Part shown: in pieces, positions 33,235 to 42,230 of the stretch
How the letters are laid out: each line of letters begins with the position of its first letter
Position numbering within the stretch: the stretch's first letter is position 1
The notes under the pieces: model-generated
What the model saw: the letters and a program-made list of their open reading frames with translations, nothing else
Databases searched by the model: none
Told to the model about the DNA's origin: nothing
Translations under genes and position numbers: made by a program
Source: Oscillospiraceae bacterium
GTDB lineage: Bacteria > Bacillota > Clostridia > Oscillospirales > Oscillospiraceae
NCBI GenBank assembly: GCA_910575505.1
Contig: CAJTFK010000007.1
Location: 62,001-126,000 of the forward strand
Length of the DNA stretch: 64,000 nucleotides
Direction of reading: 5' to 3'

Positions 33235-33262
33235 TGCCAAATTTTAGGACAAAAATTTGGCA
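33235..33262. promoter_or_regulatory. palindrome in the divergent kinase/MBL intergenic region
   Basis: TGCCAAATTTT-AGGAC-AAAAATTTGGCA, an 11-bp inverted repeat, A/T-rich in a GC-rich genome, in the 268-base region between divergently transcribed genes. It could be an operator or a terminator-like hairpin; no regulator is adjacent. Confidence 0.4.
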
Positions 33263-33378
33263 GCCCCGGACCGCCGCTTTGGCTTGCCAGGCCTTTCAGG
33301 CTGTGGTATCGTAGAACAATCAAGATTCCGGTCCGAAGAGAACGAGAACCGCTGAAAATAAAAACAGGGGGCGCGGCT

Positions 33379-34329
33379 ATGCTGGTTTTGGATTTTATCA
33401 ATGTGGGCAACGGAGATTCCATTCTGGTCCGGGAGCTAGAGGGAGGGGCGCTTCGCTTCTCCATGCTGGTGGACTGCGGGCACGACAACCTGATCCGGGA
33501 CGACCACCCCGCCCCCACAGACCCCCGTTCCCGGCGCATTTACGCCGGGGACTTCCTGAAAAAAGCGGGAGTGGACCGTCTGGACGTCCTTCTGGCCACC
33601 CATTACCACCGGGACCACATCGGCGGCCTGGGCCGGGTGCTGGAGGCCGCCGCGGTGGGGCAGTTCATCGCCAGCTACATCCCGCCGGAGGGAAACAGCC
33701 CCCTGGACCCCGACGGGGACAACGGCCTGCCCAAGGCCGCCCGGAACCTGCTGCGCTGTGTGGACATGTACGCCCGGGCCCTCCGGGAGCACCCGGGCCG
33801 GGTGGAGGAGTTCATTGAATTTCCGGGGGAGGAGGTGGTGCGACTCCAGCTGACGGAGGACCTGTCCATGGACCTCATCGCCGGGGAGCCGGCCCTGTAT
33901 CCCCGGCAGAAGGCAATCTACGACGCCGCCTTCCGGGGGGAGCGGAACGCCTTTGACCTGATGCGCTGGACAAAATCCATGAACATCTCCAGCCTCCGCC
34001 AGCGGCTCTATTACCACGGGAAGGAAATCGTCCTGGGAGGCGACGCCTACGGCGTGGTCTGGGACAACGACACCCTGTCCCCCTGCGACATTCTGAAGGT
34101 CCCCCATCACGCCTCTCTGGCCTCCATCAACCGCAAGGTCCTCAGCCGTCTGACCCCCAGGACGGCGGTGGTCTGCGTGGCGGCGGGCCGGCCCGACGAG
34201 CGTCCCCATCCCTGCATCATCTCCCTGCTCCGGGAGTGCGTCCCGGAACTCCATTTCACCGATGCCGTGGACATCCCCGGTCTGGTGGAACCGGTGTTCC
34301 ACGAGTCGGTCCATATTGAAGTGGACTAG
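33379..34329 (+). CDS. MBL-fold metallohydrolase (ComEC C-terminal domain-like)
   Basis: 316 residues from the ATG at 33379. The N-terminal MLVLDFINVGNGDSILVREL and the metal motif THYHRDHIGG (about residue 73) are typical of the ComEC/Rec2-related metallo-beta-lactamase group; later KVPHHASLASIN supplies another metal ligand and GGDAYG the aspartate. There are no membrane segments, so it is a soluble stand-alone hydrolase. The substrate is not inferable; relatives act on nucleic acids or phosphodiesters. Confidence 0.82.
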   Translation: MLVLDFINVGNGDSILVRELEGGALRFSMLVDCGHDNLIRDDHPAPTDPRSRRIYAGDFLKKAGVDRLDVLLATHYHRDHIGGLGRVLEAAAVGQFIASYIPPEGNSPLDPDGDNGLPKAARNLLRCVDMYARALREHPGRVEEFIEFPGEEVVRLQLTEDLSMDLIAGEPALYPRQKAIYDAAFRGERNAFDLMRWTKSMNISSLRQRLYYHGKEIVLGGDAYGVVWDNDTLSPCDILKVPHHASLASINRKVLSRLTPRTAVVCVAAGRPDERPHPCIISLLRECVPELHFTDAVDIPGLVEPVFHESVHIEVD

Positions 34330-34360
34330 ACGCAGCACGGCCAACATGCAGGGAAGCATA

Positions 34361-34393
34361 AAATCCCGGAGCGGTCCGCTCCGGGATTTTTTT
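34361..34393. terminator. terminator between convergent MBL and folD genes
   Basis: AAATCCCGGAGCG/CGCTCCGGGATTT stem followed by TTTTTGCG on the plus strand; the leading A-run makes it usable from the folD side too. Confidence 0.85.
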
Positions 34394-34427
34394 GCGTGCT
34401 CCTGGATGTTCGGCTGAATGCGGTTCC

Positions 34428-35276
34428 TCAGACCGCCTGCCCCTGATGAAGCCGGGCGGCATACAGCACGCTGCGCATCAGCATGGCCCGGGTCATGGGG
34501 CCTACGCCGCCGGGCACCGGGGTGATAAAGGAGGCTTTTTTCTCCACCGCCTCAAAGTCCACGTCGCCCCGGAGCTTTCCGTCCTCTCCCCGGTTGATGG
34601 CCACGTCGATCACCGCGGCCCCCTCCTTCACCATGTCCCCGGTGACCAGTCCGGGGCGGCCCACGGCGGACACCAGAATGTCCGCCTGACGGGTGTGCTC
34701 TGCCAGGTTTTCCGTCCGGGAGTGGCAGAGGGTGACGGTGCCGTCGGCCTGGGTCAGCAGAGACGCCAGAGGCTGGCCCACCAGACTGCTCCGGCCAATA
34801 ACCACGCAGCGCTTCCCCTGGACGGGGATGTCATAGGCCTTCAGCATCTCCATGACGCCGGCGGGGGTGCAGGGCCGGAAGCCCTCCCGGCCCAGAGTCA
34901 TCTTGCCCACGTTGAGGGGGTGGAAGCAGTCCACGTCCTTGTCGGGGCGGATGGCCTCCAGAACCGGCCGCTGATCCAGCCCCCGGGGCAGGGGGAGCTG
35001 GACCAGGATGCCGTCTGCCGCCGGGTCGTTGTTCAGGGCTTGAATAAGGGCCATCAGGTCCTCCTGGCGGGTGTCCGCCGGAAGCCGGTGGGCAAGACTG
35101 CGGATGCCGCACTCGGCGCAGTCCCGCTCCTTGCCCCGTACGTAAATTTGAGAGGCCGGGTCCTCACCCACCAGAACCACCGCCAGAACCGGCCGCAGAG
35201 GCAGCGCCGCCGCCTCCTCCCGGACCTGGGCCTTGATGCCGGCCGCCAGGGCCTTTCCGTCAATCCATACCGCCAT
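34428..35276 (-). CDS. folD: bifunctional methylenetetrahydrofolate dehydrogenase/cyclohydrolase
   Basis: 282 residues from the ATG at 35276 (AAGGAGGAC upstream). YVRGKERDCAECGI carries the catalytic Tyr-Lys pair, ILVQLPLPRGLD and DKDVDCFHPLNVGK are FolD signatures, GRSSLVGQPLASLL binds NADP, and PVPGGVGPMTRAML closes the protein. It makes 10-formyl-THF from 5,10-methylene-THF. Its start lies inside the lgt 3' end (17-base overlap). Confidence 0.95.
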   Translation of the reverse strand: MAVWIDGKALAAGIKAQVREEAAALPLRPVLAVVLVGEDPASQIYVRGKERDCAECGIRSLAHRLPADTRQEDLMALIQALNNDPAADGILVQLPLPRGLDQRPVLEAIRPDKDVDCFHPLNVGKMTLGREGFRPCTPAGVMEMLKAYDIPVQGKRCVVIGRSSLVGQPLASLLTQADGTVTLCHSRTENLAEHTRQADILVSAVGRPGLVTGDMVKEGAAVIDVAINRGEDGKLRGDVDFEAVEKKASFITPVPGGVGPMTRAMLMRSVLYAARLHQGQAV

Positions 35277-36390
35277 TGGGTTTGTCCTCCTTTGGTTTTT
35301 CGTTCTCCGGTTTCTCACCCTCCGGTTCCTCGCCCTCGGGTTCTTTGCCCTCGGGTTCCTCCGGCGGGGGGCAGGCTTCTCTCTGCTCCTCCCCGCTGCT
35401 CAGGCTCTCCGCCGCCGGGGCGGCGGAGAGGACCCCGGCCTCCAGCCGGGCGTCCGCCTGCATCCGTGCGGCGGCTTCCGCCGCCTCGGCCTCCGCCCGG
35501 GCCTCCGCCTCCGCCGCCAGCCGGTTTACCAGCAGATTTTCCGGCAGGGCCTTCCGGACGCGGATGTTGTAGAACAGCATTGCGGCAGCCACGCAGGCCA
35601 TGACCAGGCTCAGGGCCTGGGAGACCCGAATGGGCTGGCCAAGGAAGGTCCAGTCGAAGAGATACAGGCTGTCGGTGCGCAGGCCCTCGATCCAGGACCG
35701 GCCCAGGCCGTACCACAGAAAGTAAAACCAGGTGTTTTCCCCGTCGAACCGCCGCCCCTTGGAGACGATGAACAGAATCAGACACAGGCCGGCCAGGTTC
35801 CAAAGGCTCTCATACAAAAAGGTGGGATGGACCTCCACAAACTGATACTGGCTGACCCACAGCCGCATCCGCCAGGGCAGCTCCGTAGGGCCGCCGAAGG
35901 CCTCCCGGTTGATGAAGTTGGCCCAGCGGCCAATGATCTGGCCCAGCAGCAGGCCCATCACCGCCAGGTCCGCCATGGCCCCGAAGCGGATTTTCTTCCG
36001 CCGGGTGTAGAGAAAGGCCACCAGCGCCCCGGCAATCACGGTGCCGTAAATGGCCAGGCCGCCGTCCCAAATGGCGATGATCCGGCCCCAGTCCAGGCCC
36101 CCGGCTGCATTCCGGTACAGGTCCAGGTAAAACACCACATAATAGATTCGGGACCCCAGGATACAGCAGGGCACCGCCCAGAGCACCAGGTCCAGCACGT
36201 TGTCCTCCGTCAGGCCGTACCGGGGGGCCAGCTTCATGCACAGCAGCATCCCCGCCAGAGAGGCCAGGGCCAGGATGATGCCGTACCAGTAAATCCCGTG
36301 GCCCACGTGCAGGGCCACCGGGTCCGGGTTGAACTCCCAGCCGCCGAACAGGCCGGGAAAGGAAATGGGCATATCTTTCAGCGCAGTCAA
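35260..36390 (-). CDS. lgt: prolipoprotein diacylglyceryl transferase with acidic C-terminal tail
   Basis: Lgt transfers diacylglycerol from phosphatidylglycerol to the lipobox cysteine of prolipoproteins. The seven-TM core holds GSRIYYVVF, GQIIGRWANFINREAFG (about 147-163) and HPTFLYESLWNL. At 376 residues it is about 100 longer than usual: after residue ~285 there is an Ala/Glu-rich helix and then degenerate repeats of EPEGKEPEGEEPEGEKPENE. The tail lies after the last membrane segment and is probably cytoplasmic; its role is unknown. It overlaps folD. Confidence 0.92.
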   Translation of the reverse strand: MTALKDMPISFPGLFGGWEFNPDPVALHVGHGIYWYGIILALASLAGMLLCMKLAPRYGLTEDNVLDLVLWAVPCCILGSRIYYVVFYLDLYRNAAGGLDWGRIIAIWDGGLAIYGTVIAGALVAFLYTRRKKIRFGAMADLAVMGLLLGQIIGRWANFINREAFGGPTELPWRMRLWVSQYQFVEVHPTFLYESLWNLAGLCLILFIVSKGRRFDGENTWFYFLWYGLGRSWIEGLRTDSLYLFDWTFLGQPIRVSQALSLVMACVAAAMLFYNIRVRKALPENLLVNRLAAEAEARAEAEAAEAAARMQADARLEAGVLSAAPAAESLSSGEEQREACPPPEEPEGKEPEGEEPEGEKPENEKPKEDKPNGGMD

Positions 36391-36428
36391 AGCAATTGCT
36401 CCTTCTTTCTTGATTGGAATGCCGGAGA

Positions 36429-37700
36429 TCAGCCCTCTTTGGGGACAATCTCGCTGAGGACCGACCGCTCCTCTGTGATGTTTTCCTTCAGAAAGGCCAG
36501 CAGGTCATCGGGGCCGATGGAGTCGAAGGTCTCCGGGAAGCGCAGGGGGTCGTAGCTGTTGAAACAGCCCTCGGTCATGGTGACGGCGATGTTTTCAAAG
36601 GAGTCCAGGCCCCGCAGGCTGGCGCCGAAGGCGGCCCGGCGAATCTGCTGGTAGAAATCCGGGTCCACGCCCTCCCGGACCAGACGGCGGGCCTCCTGGC
36701 AGACGGCGGCGGACACGGCCCGGGGGTCCTTGCTGTCGCCTCCGGCGGAGAAATAGGCCGCGCCGGGCAGCATCTCATAGGCCCCGCCGAAGCTGGCGTT
36801 AATCAGCCCCTGACTGTAGAGCCGCTGGTAGAGGGGGCTGGACTCACCCAGGAGCAGGTCGCAGGCCAGGTCGCCCACAATCAGGCTCCGGAAATAGTTC
36901 TCCCCCTCCCACACCGGGCGGCACTTGAAGCCCAGCAGGAACTGGGGCAGGGAAACCTCCATGGCAATACGGCTCTCCCGCTTCGCCACGGTCTCCGGCT
37001 CCTCCTCCCACACCCGGGAGATGGGCGCGCCGCTCTCCCGGGGGAGCACCCGGCGGGCCAGGTCGGAGATGTGGACAGGGTCCACGTCCCCCACCACCGT
37101 CAAAGTCATGTTGGCGGGGGTGTAGAAGGCCTTGTGGCAGGCATAGAGCGTGTCCGCCGTGATGTGGGAAATGCTCTCCACCGTGCCGGCGATGGAAACC
37201 CGGGCGGGATTCACGCTGTAGAGGCACTGGAGCATCTGGTGATAGACCTGCCAGTCGGGATTGTCCTCAATCATGCGGATCTCCTGGCCGATGATGCCCT
37301 GCTCCTTGGCCACGCTCTCCTCGGTGAACCAGGGGATGGAGACGAAGGAGAGGAGAATTTCCAGGTTCTCCTCGAAATGCTCCGTGGAGCTGAAATAATA
37401 GCCGGTGAGGGCATTGGCGGTGAAGGCGTTGGGCTCGGCCCCGTTCTGGGCCAGGCGCTGGAGGGCGTTGCCCTCCTCGGTGTCGAACATCTTGTGCTCC
37501 AGATAGTGGGCGATGCCGGCGGGGGTGTCCCGCAGCCGGCCGTCCAGGGTGAAGCGGGTGTCCATGCCGCCGTAATTGGCGGCGAAAAAGGCGTACTTCT
37601 TGGCATAGCCCGGCTTGGACACAATCCGGAGCTCCAGCCCGTTGGGCAGAGTCTCCAGGCAGACAGACTCCCCAATCCGTTCATAAAAGCGCTGCTTCAT
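36429..37700 (-). CDS. M16-family zinc peptidase (YmfH-like, catalytic)
   Basis: 423 residues. The inverted zinc motif HYLEH is near residue 65, followed about 75 residues on by the glutamate-rich EQGIIGQEIRMIED (third ligand region), as in active M16 peptidases. Its start overlaps the stop of the next M16 gene by four bases. YmfF/YmfH pairs are usual in Firmicutes and are thought to form a heterodimer in which one subunit is catalytic. Confidence 0.88.
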   Translation of the reverse strand: MKQRFYERIGESVCLETLPNGLELRIVSKPGYAKKYAFFAANYGGMDTRFTLDGRLRDTPAGIAHYLEHKMFDTEEGNALQRLAQNGAEPNAFTANALTGYYFSSTEHFEENLEILLSFVSIPWFTEESVAKEQGIIGQEIRMIEDNPDWQVYHQMLQCLYSVNPARVSIAGTVESISHITADTLYACHKAFYTPANMTLTVVGDVDPVHISDLARRVLPRESGAPISRVWEEEPETVAKRESRIAMEVSLPQFLLGFKCRPVWEGENYFRSLIVGDLACDLLLGESSPLYQRLYSQGLINASFGGAYEMLPGAAYFSAGGDSKDPRAVSAAVCQEARRLVREGVDPDFYQQIRRAAFGASLRGLDSFENIAVTMTEGCFNSYDPLRFPETFDSIGPDDLLAFLKENITEERSVLSEIVPKEG

Positions 37701-38968
37701 GCCTCCGCCTCCTTTCCCTGCAGGAAGTATACCGTGTCCAGCTTCACCGTCTCCATGGCCCGGCAGATGCGCTCCAACGAGACATCCCGGACCATGGCGG
37801 CCAGCAGCTCCGGCGTCTCGTTCCGGCCCACGGCGGCCTGACTGATGAAAAAGTGCTCCAGACGGCCCTGGGAATCCCCCATGGAGGCGTATGCGTTCAG
37901 CAGCGTGCTCCGGGCCCCCTCCAGCTCCCAGTCCTCCAGCTCGCCCTTCCGGACGGCCTCCAGCTGGGCCAGAATCTCGTCATAGGCCTTCCGGCAGTTC
38001 TCAAATTCGATGCCGGAGGAAACGGTAATCAGCCCCTTCTGCCGGTGGAAGAGGGAAGAGGCGTAGTAGCACAGGGAGAGCTTTTCCCGCACGTTCAGGA
38101 AGAGTCTGGAATTGCTGCTGCCGCCGAAGAGGGTGTTGCCCAGCAGCAGGGCGGGAACGTCCTCGCTGCCGCAGGAGAAGCCCATGCCCAGCTTGCCCTG
38201 AACCACGTCCAGAGACTCGGTGACGGTCCGGACCGTCTCCGGGGCGGCGTGGGAAACCGTGGGGGGAACCTGGTCCCGGACGTTCTTCCGGGGCAGGGTG
38301 GCGAAGGCGGCGCGGAGGGCCTCCTCCACCCGCTCCAGACCGGCGCTGCCGCTGTAGAACAGTTCCAGCCGGGCGGAGGCAGTCAGCTCTTGATAGAGGG
38401 CGTAGAGCTTCCGGGGCTGGATGGCCTCCGCCGACTCCACGCTGCCCAGCCGGGAAACGCCATAGGGCTCCCCGGCGCACATCTCCTGAAGCAGCCGCCA
38501 GTCGGCGTAGCTGCGCTTGTCGTTGAGCACGCTGCGGATGGCGTCGGCCAGGTTCACCTGCTCGCTCTCGAAATAATCCGTCACAAAGCGGCCTCCCTCG
38601 GTGACGGGGTCGCAGATCAGCTCGCCCAGCAGCGCTGCCGCGGGCTCCAGCAGCCGTTCGCCGCCGGGGGCATACCGGTCGTCGATAAAGCCGGCCACAA
38701 AGCCCACGCATTGGCTCTCTCCGCATTTGCGGACGGTGCTGTCAATGCGGGCCCCATACAGCCGGTCCAGCCTGGCGGACAGGCTGCTCATGTCCGGGCA
38801 GGTGACGGTGCCCCGCCGCAGCAGGCTGGGCAGCAGCGCGCAGGCGGAGGCGGTCTCCTGCCGGAGGGGGGTGATGAATTGAGCGGACAGAATACTTGTT
38901 TTGAATTTATTCGCCGGCAGATGGGTGAGATACATCCCGTCCGCCAGGCGGCGTCTGGTCATTTCCAA
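37697..38968 (-). CDS. M16-family peptidase-like protein (YmfF-like, non-catalytic partner)
   Basis: 423 residues with the M16 two-domain layout but without an HxxEH motif where the catalytic partner has one; the equivalent segment reads CALLPSLLRRGT. The C-terminal LFGGSSNSRLFLNVREKLSLCY is the conserved substrate-recognition block of M16B proteins. It is probably the inactive subunit of a heterodimer with the following gene. First gene of the leftward M16-lgt-folD run. Confidence 0.86.
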   Translation of the reverse strand: MEMTRRRLADGMYLTHLPANKFKTSILSAQFITPLRQETASACALLPSLLRRGTVTCPDMSSLSARLDRLYGARIDSTVRKCGESQCVGFVAGFIDDRYAPGGERLLEPAAALLGELICDPVTEGGRFVTDYFESEQVNLADAIRSVLNDKRSYADWRLLQEMCAGEPYGVSRLGSVESAEAIQPRKLYALYQELTASARLELFYSGSAGLERVEEALRAAFATLPRKNVRDQVPPTVSHAAPETVRTVTESLDVVQGKLGMGFSCGSEDVPALLLGNTLFGGSSNSRLFLNVREKLSLCYYASSLFHRQKGLITVSSGIEFENCRKAYDEILAQLEAVRKGELEDWELEGARSTLLNAYASMGDSQGRLEHFFISQAAVGRNETPELLAAMVRDVSLERICRAMETVKLDTVYFLQGKEAEA

Positions 38969-39156
38969 GTTCTCAGCTCCTTTTGTAAGGTTCGGGTGTG
39001 GGTGGAGAACGCCGGAAAGGCGTCCAATGTGTCAATTTATATCCAAGTATATACCGAACAGGCCGGGAATGCAAGATGGCCGCATGAAAAACCGGGGCGG
39101 GAGAACAGGCATAATCACGGCCCTGCCAGCATAGGTTGTCCAAGAGGTGAGGGCTT

Positions 39157-40323
39157 ATGAAAGAAACCCGCAGAGGGACGGGCCTGCTCCGCCGCCTGGA
39201 GGCGGCTCTGCTGGCCGCCGGGACGCTGTGGATGGCGGCGGTCACAGCCGGCAGCGACACTGCCTCCGCCGCCTTCGGGGCTCTGCGCGAGGCGCTGCCG
39301 CTCCAGGCGCTGCGCTGGGAGCTGGGGGATCTGTGGCGGGAGGACGGACTTTCCCCGGCGGCGGCGCTGACCATTGGGGAATCGCCGCTGCTGCTGGCGG
39401 CCCGGCCGGCCGTGGCGGAGCGCCGGGCGCTGGAGCGGCAGGAGGCGCCGGAGGAGGACGGAGAGACGGACACGCCCATGGTTCTCCCGGTGGAGGAAAC
39501 GCCCCTGGAGCCGGAGACCCCGGACCCGGCGGCGGACAACGGCGTTCCCGCCAAGACCCTGGTGCCCACGGACCCCAGCGGATACACCGTCTGCGGGCGG
39601 GTGTATATCAGCAACTCCACCAGCCACGCGCTGACGGTTCCGGAGCTTCAGCAGCCCTTCGCGGCGGAGCTGTCGGAGGCGTCCCCTCAGATTCTGATTC
39701 TCCACACCCACGGCAGCGAGGGCTATACCCCCGTTCCCGGCACGGAGGTGGTCTGGTCCGGGGACTACCGGACCACGGACTACCGCTATAACGTGGTGCG
39801 TGTGGGGGACGAGATGGCGGAGGCCTTCATCGAGGCGGGCCTCTCCGTCCTCCACGACCGGACGCTCTACGATTACCCCTCCTATTCCGGGGCCTATGAC
39901 CGTTCCCTGGCGGCCATTCAGAGCTATCTGGTCCAGTACCCCTCCATCCGCTTCATTCTGGACGTCCACCGGGACGCCATTGAGGACGGACAGGGGAACC
40001 AGTACAAGGCCGTGTCGGAGATCGAGGGACTGGGTACCGCCGCCCAGATGTCCCTGGTTCTCGGCAGCGACGGCAGCGGCCTGGAGCACCCCGGCTGGAT
40101 GGAGAATCTGCGGCTGGCGGCGTCCATTCAGCAGGACATTCTGGAGCGGTATCCCACACTGATGCGGCCGGTGCTGCTGCGGAACTCCCGGTACAACCAG
40201 CACGCCACCGCGGGGTCCCTTCTGGTGGAGGTGGGGGCCGCCGGGAACTCTCCGGAGGAGGCGGTCCTGGCAGGGCGGCTCTTCGCGGAGCGGATGGCGG
40301 CGGTCATCCGGAAGGAGGAATGA
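39157..40323 (+). CDS. spoIIP: stage II sporulation protein P
   Basis: 388 residues. An N-terminal membrane anchor (LEAALLAAGTLWMAAVTAG) is followed by a Pro/Glu-rich linker and the SpoIIP amidase/endopeptidase domain: ILILHTHGSEGYTPV (about 183-197), SVLHDRTLYDYPSYSGAYDR, and FILDVHRDAIED with zinc-binding histidines. It degrades septal peptidoglycan during engulfment with SpoIID and SpoIIM. Its presence marks the organism as a spore former. Confidence 0.94.
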   Translation: MKETRRGTGLLRRLEAALLAAGTLWMAAVTAGSDTASAAFGALREALPLQALRWELGDLWREDGLSPAAALTIGESPLLLAARPAVAERRALERQEAPEEDGETDTPMVLPVEETPLEPETPDPAADNGVPAKTLVPTDPSGYTVCGRVYISNSTSHALTVPELQQPFAAELSEASPQILILHTHGSEGYTPVPGTEVVWSGDYRTTDYRYNVVRVGDEMAEAFIEAGLSVLHDRTLYDYPSYSGAYDRSLAAIQSYLVQYPSIRFILDVHRDAIEDGQGNQYKAVSEIEGLGTAAQMSLVLGSDGSGLEHPGWMENLRLAASIQQDILERYPTLMRPVLLRNSRYNQHATAGSLLVEVGAAGNSPEEAVLAGRLFAERMAAVIRKEE

Positions 40324-40357
40324 GAGAGCAGGAATTGGGAAAGGGTTTGGAAACGGA

Positions 40358-40390
40358 GAAAGGCGGCTTCGTAAGAAGCCGCCTTTTGGC
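40358..40390 (+). terminator. terminator after spoIIP
   Basis: AAAGGCGGCTT-CGTAAG-AAGCCGCCTTTT, an 11-bp stem ending in TTTT, 35 bases after the stop. Confidence 0.88.
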
Positions 40391-40536
40391 GTTAAGCAGA
40401 GGTTGCAGCCCACCGTCCCGGTCCTGATAGGTCGCGCCGCTGAACCCCCGGCGGGCTGGCGCGGAGGACCCGGTCCCGGCAGCGCCGGAGGACCCACATC
40501 TCCGGGCGGTCACAGGGGCCGTATACGGAGGCGGCG

Positions 40537-40735
40537 ATGCAGCAGCCGCCGGATCTGGCGGGGGGCTGGGACTGCGGGGGCGGTTGGACAGGCTCCGGCT
40601 TTTGCCCGCTCCGGCCAGGAGCCGGAAAACCTGATGCCAGAGTATCCGGAGCGGCTTCTGTCCGACAATATCCCCTGCCTCCGGAAGGACCGGAAGGAAG
40701 ACGGCGCCTTTGCCGGCTGCCTCAGCTTTTTGATT
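40537..40735 (+). pseudogene. arginine deiminase gene fragment (arcA N-terminal region)
   Basis: The frame from about 40615 reads GQEPENLMPEYPERLL, then SDNIPCLRKDRKEDGAFAGC, against [16 protein letters not shown] and [20 protein letters not shown] in the intact ArcA (residues 23-58) at 3664-4890. Upstream similarity continues to GGGCGGTTGGACAGGC with a two-base indel relative to arcA, and a GGAGGCGGCG-ATG at 40537 may be the old start. Similarity stops at about 40735. It is a truncated, frameshifted relic adjacent to arcC. Confidence 0.8.
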
Positions 40736-40765
40736 TTCCTCTTTCAATGCTTTGCGGCAGGCAGG

Positions 40766-40797
40766 GACGTACCTGAACAGGTACGTCCTTTCTTTGC
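40766..40797 (+). terminator. GGGACGTACCTG palindrome with T-rich tail
   Basis: GGACGTACCTG-AA-CAGGTACGTCC then TTTCTTT. The same sequence, slightly diverged, lies at 5222-5250 after the first OTC gene. Both lie beside arginine-pathway sequences, so it may have travelled with the arcA relic. Confidence 0.6.
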
Positions 40798-40883
40798 GGC
40801 TTTTTGGGGGCGGAGAGGGCCAGCCTGTTTTTTGGAAGTGTCAGAGTTCCGGGAGACGGGCCGGGACGGGGCCCGGACCCTGC

Positions 40884-41837
40884 TCAGGCGAAGGTGACAG
40901 TGGTGCCGGTCTTGCCGTCCAGGGCGTCCAGGCACTTGTCCAGGCTGGTGATAATGGCCCGGCGGCCGGGGTGGTTCCGGGCAAAGCGCATGGCCGCCTC
41001 CACCTTGGGAAGCATACTGCCCGCGCCGAACTGGCCCTCTTCCACATAGCGGGCGGCATCGGCCAGGCTCATATGGTCCAGGTCCTGCTGGTCCGGCTGG
41101 CCGAAGCGGATGGCCACCTTCTCCACCTCGGTGAGAATCAGAAGGGCGTCGGCATCCACCTCCTCCGCCAGGAGGCCGGCGGCAAAGTCCTTGTCGATGA
41201 CGGCGGCCACGCCCTCCAGAGTGCCGTCGGGATTCTCCGCCACCGGGACGCCGCCGCCTCCGCAGGTGACAACTATGGCGTGGTCCCAGAGAAGGCGGAT
41301 GGAGCCAATCTCCACAATTTTCCGCGGCAGGGGAGAGGGCACCACCCGCCTCCAGCCCCGCCCGGCGTCCTCACGCATGGCATAGCCCTTTTCCTGCTCC
41401 AGACGGCGGGCCTCCTCCTCCGTGTAAAAGGGGCCGATGGGCTTGGTGGGATTCTGAAAGGCGGGGTCCCGGCGGTCCACCACCACCTGAGTGGTCAGGG
41501 AGACCACAGGGACGCTGCGGCCCCGAACGCTGAGGGCATAGCGCAGGGCCTGCTGAATGTGATAGCCGATATAACCCTGGCTCATGGCCCCGCAGACATC
41601 GAAGGGCATGGGGGGCACCACATCCCGGGCGGTTTCGCCGGCAAGAAGAATGCGGCCCACCTGGGGGCCGTTGCCATGGACCACCGCCAGCTCATAGCCC
41701 CGGCGGCTGATCTCCGCAATCTGCTCCGCCGTGCGGCGGACCACCTCCAGCTGCGCTTCGGCGGTGGGGGCGCTGTCCCTGGACTGAAGGGCGTTCCCGC
41801 CCAGAGCGACGACAATTTTTTCCTTTTTTTCGGACAT
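40884..41837 (-). CDS. arcC: carbamate kinase
   Basis: 317 residues from the ATG at 41837 (GGAAGCG upstream). It makes ATP from carbamoyl phosphate, the last step of the ADI pathway. IVVALGGNALQ at the N terminus, VVHGNGPQVGRIL near 50, VVTCGGGGVPV near 205 and VIDKDFAAGLLAEE are the amino-acid-kinase-fold signatures of carbamate kinase. It is monocistronic and 36 kb from arcA/arcB, so the catabolic pathway is split; a relic of arcA lies immediately downstream. Confidence 0.95.
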   Translation of the reverse strand: MSEKKEKIVVALGGNALQSRDSAPTAEAQLEVVRRTAEQIAEISRRGYELAVVHGNGPQVGRILLAGETARDVVPPMPFDVCGAMSQGYIGYHIQQALRYALSVRGRSVPVVSLTTQVVVDRRDPAFQNPTKPIGPFYTEEEARRLEQEKGYAMREDAGRGWRRVVPSPLPRKIVEIGSIRLLWDHAIVVTCGGGGVPVAENPDGTLEGVAAVIDKDFAAGLLAEEVDADALLILTEVEKVAIRFGQPDQQDLDHMSLADAARYVEEGQFGAGSMLPKVEAAMRFARNHPGRRAIITSLDKCLDALDGKTGTTVTFA

Positions 41838-42146
41838 AAAAGGGCGCTTCCTTTCCGTACGGTGTTCCCTGTCCAAAATCGCGGACAGCGGGCCTGGGCG
41901 GCTGTCCGGAACTTTGGCATCCGCTGTAGTCTGCGCGGAGGGCACAGAATTTATGCGCCGGACGGGCCTGTGACTGGGAGCGTCTGGAAATCGCGGCCAG
42001 GGTGTGAAGGAGCGGAGCCTGGGCGGCCTCGGGACGGGGTCCGGGGGCCTGGGGGATGGGCCGCCGGGGGCGGAAAAAAATTTTTTTTGCGGGAAGGTGC
42101 ACAGGGATATGCAACAACGGGGCCGGGGCGGGCACGGGTATAGTAA
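41838..42146. other. noncoding DNA upstream of arcC
   Basis: About 310 bases with no supported gene. It contains an A7T8 palindromic tract (about 42076-42090) and GC-rich stems. An arcC promoter is expected here on the minus strand, but I cannot point to a good pair of boxes. Confidence 0.4.
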
Positions 42147-42222
42147 ATAAACCTGAAAAGCATCCGGCATGCTTTTCGCCGGCGGGTTCCGCCGGGGCTG
42201 CTGAAAGCGGCCGGTTTATTTG
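42147..42222. other. compact nested stem-loop structure
   Basis: AAATAAACC at the left end pairs with GGTTTATTT at the right end (about 42145-42153 and 42213-42221). Between them GAAAAGCAT-CCGGC-ATGCTTTTC and GGCGG-GTTCC-CCGCC-like stems fill the interior. The closed multi-branch fold looks like a structured RNA or a mobile element end. It lies between arcC and the phage module. Confidence 0.45.
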
Positions 42223-42230
42223 ACCTCATA

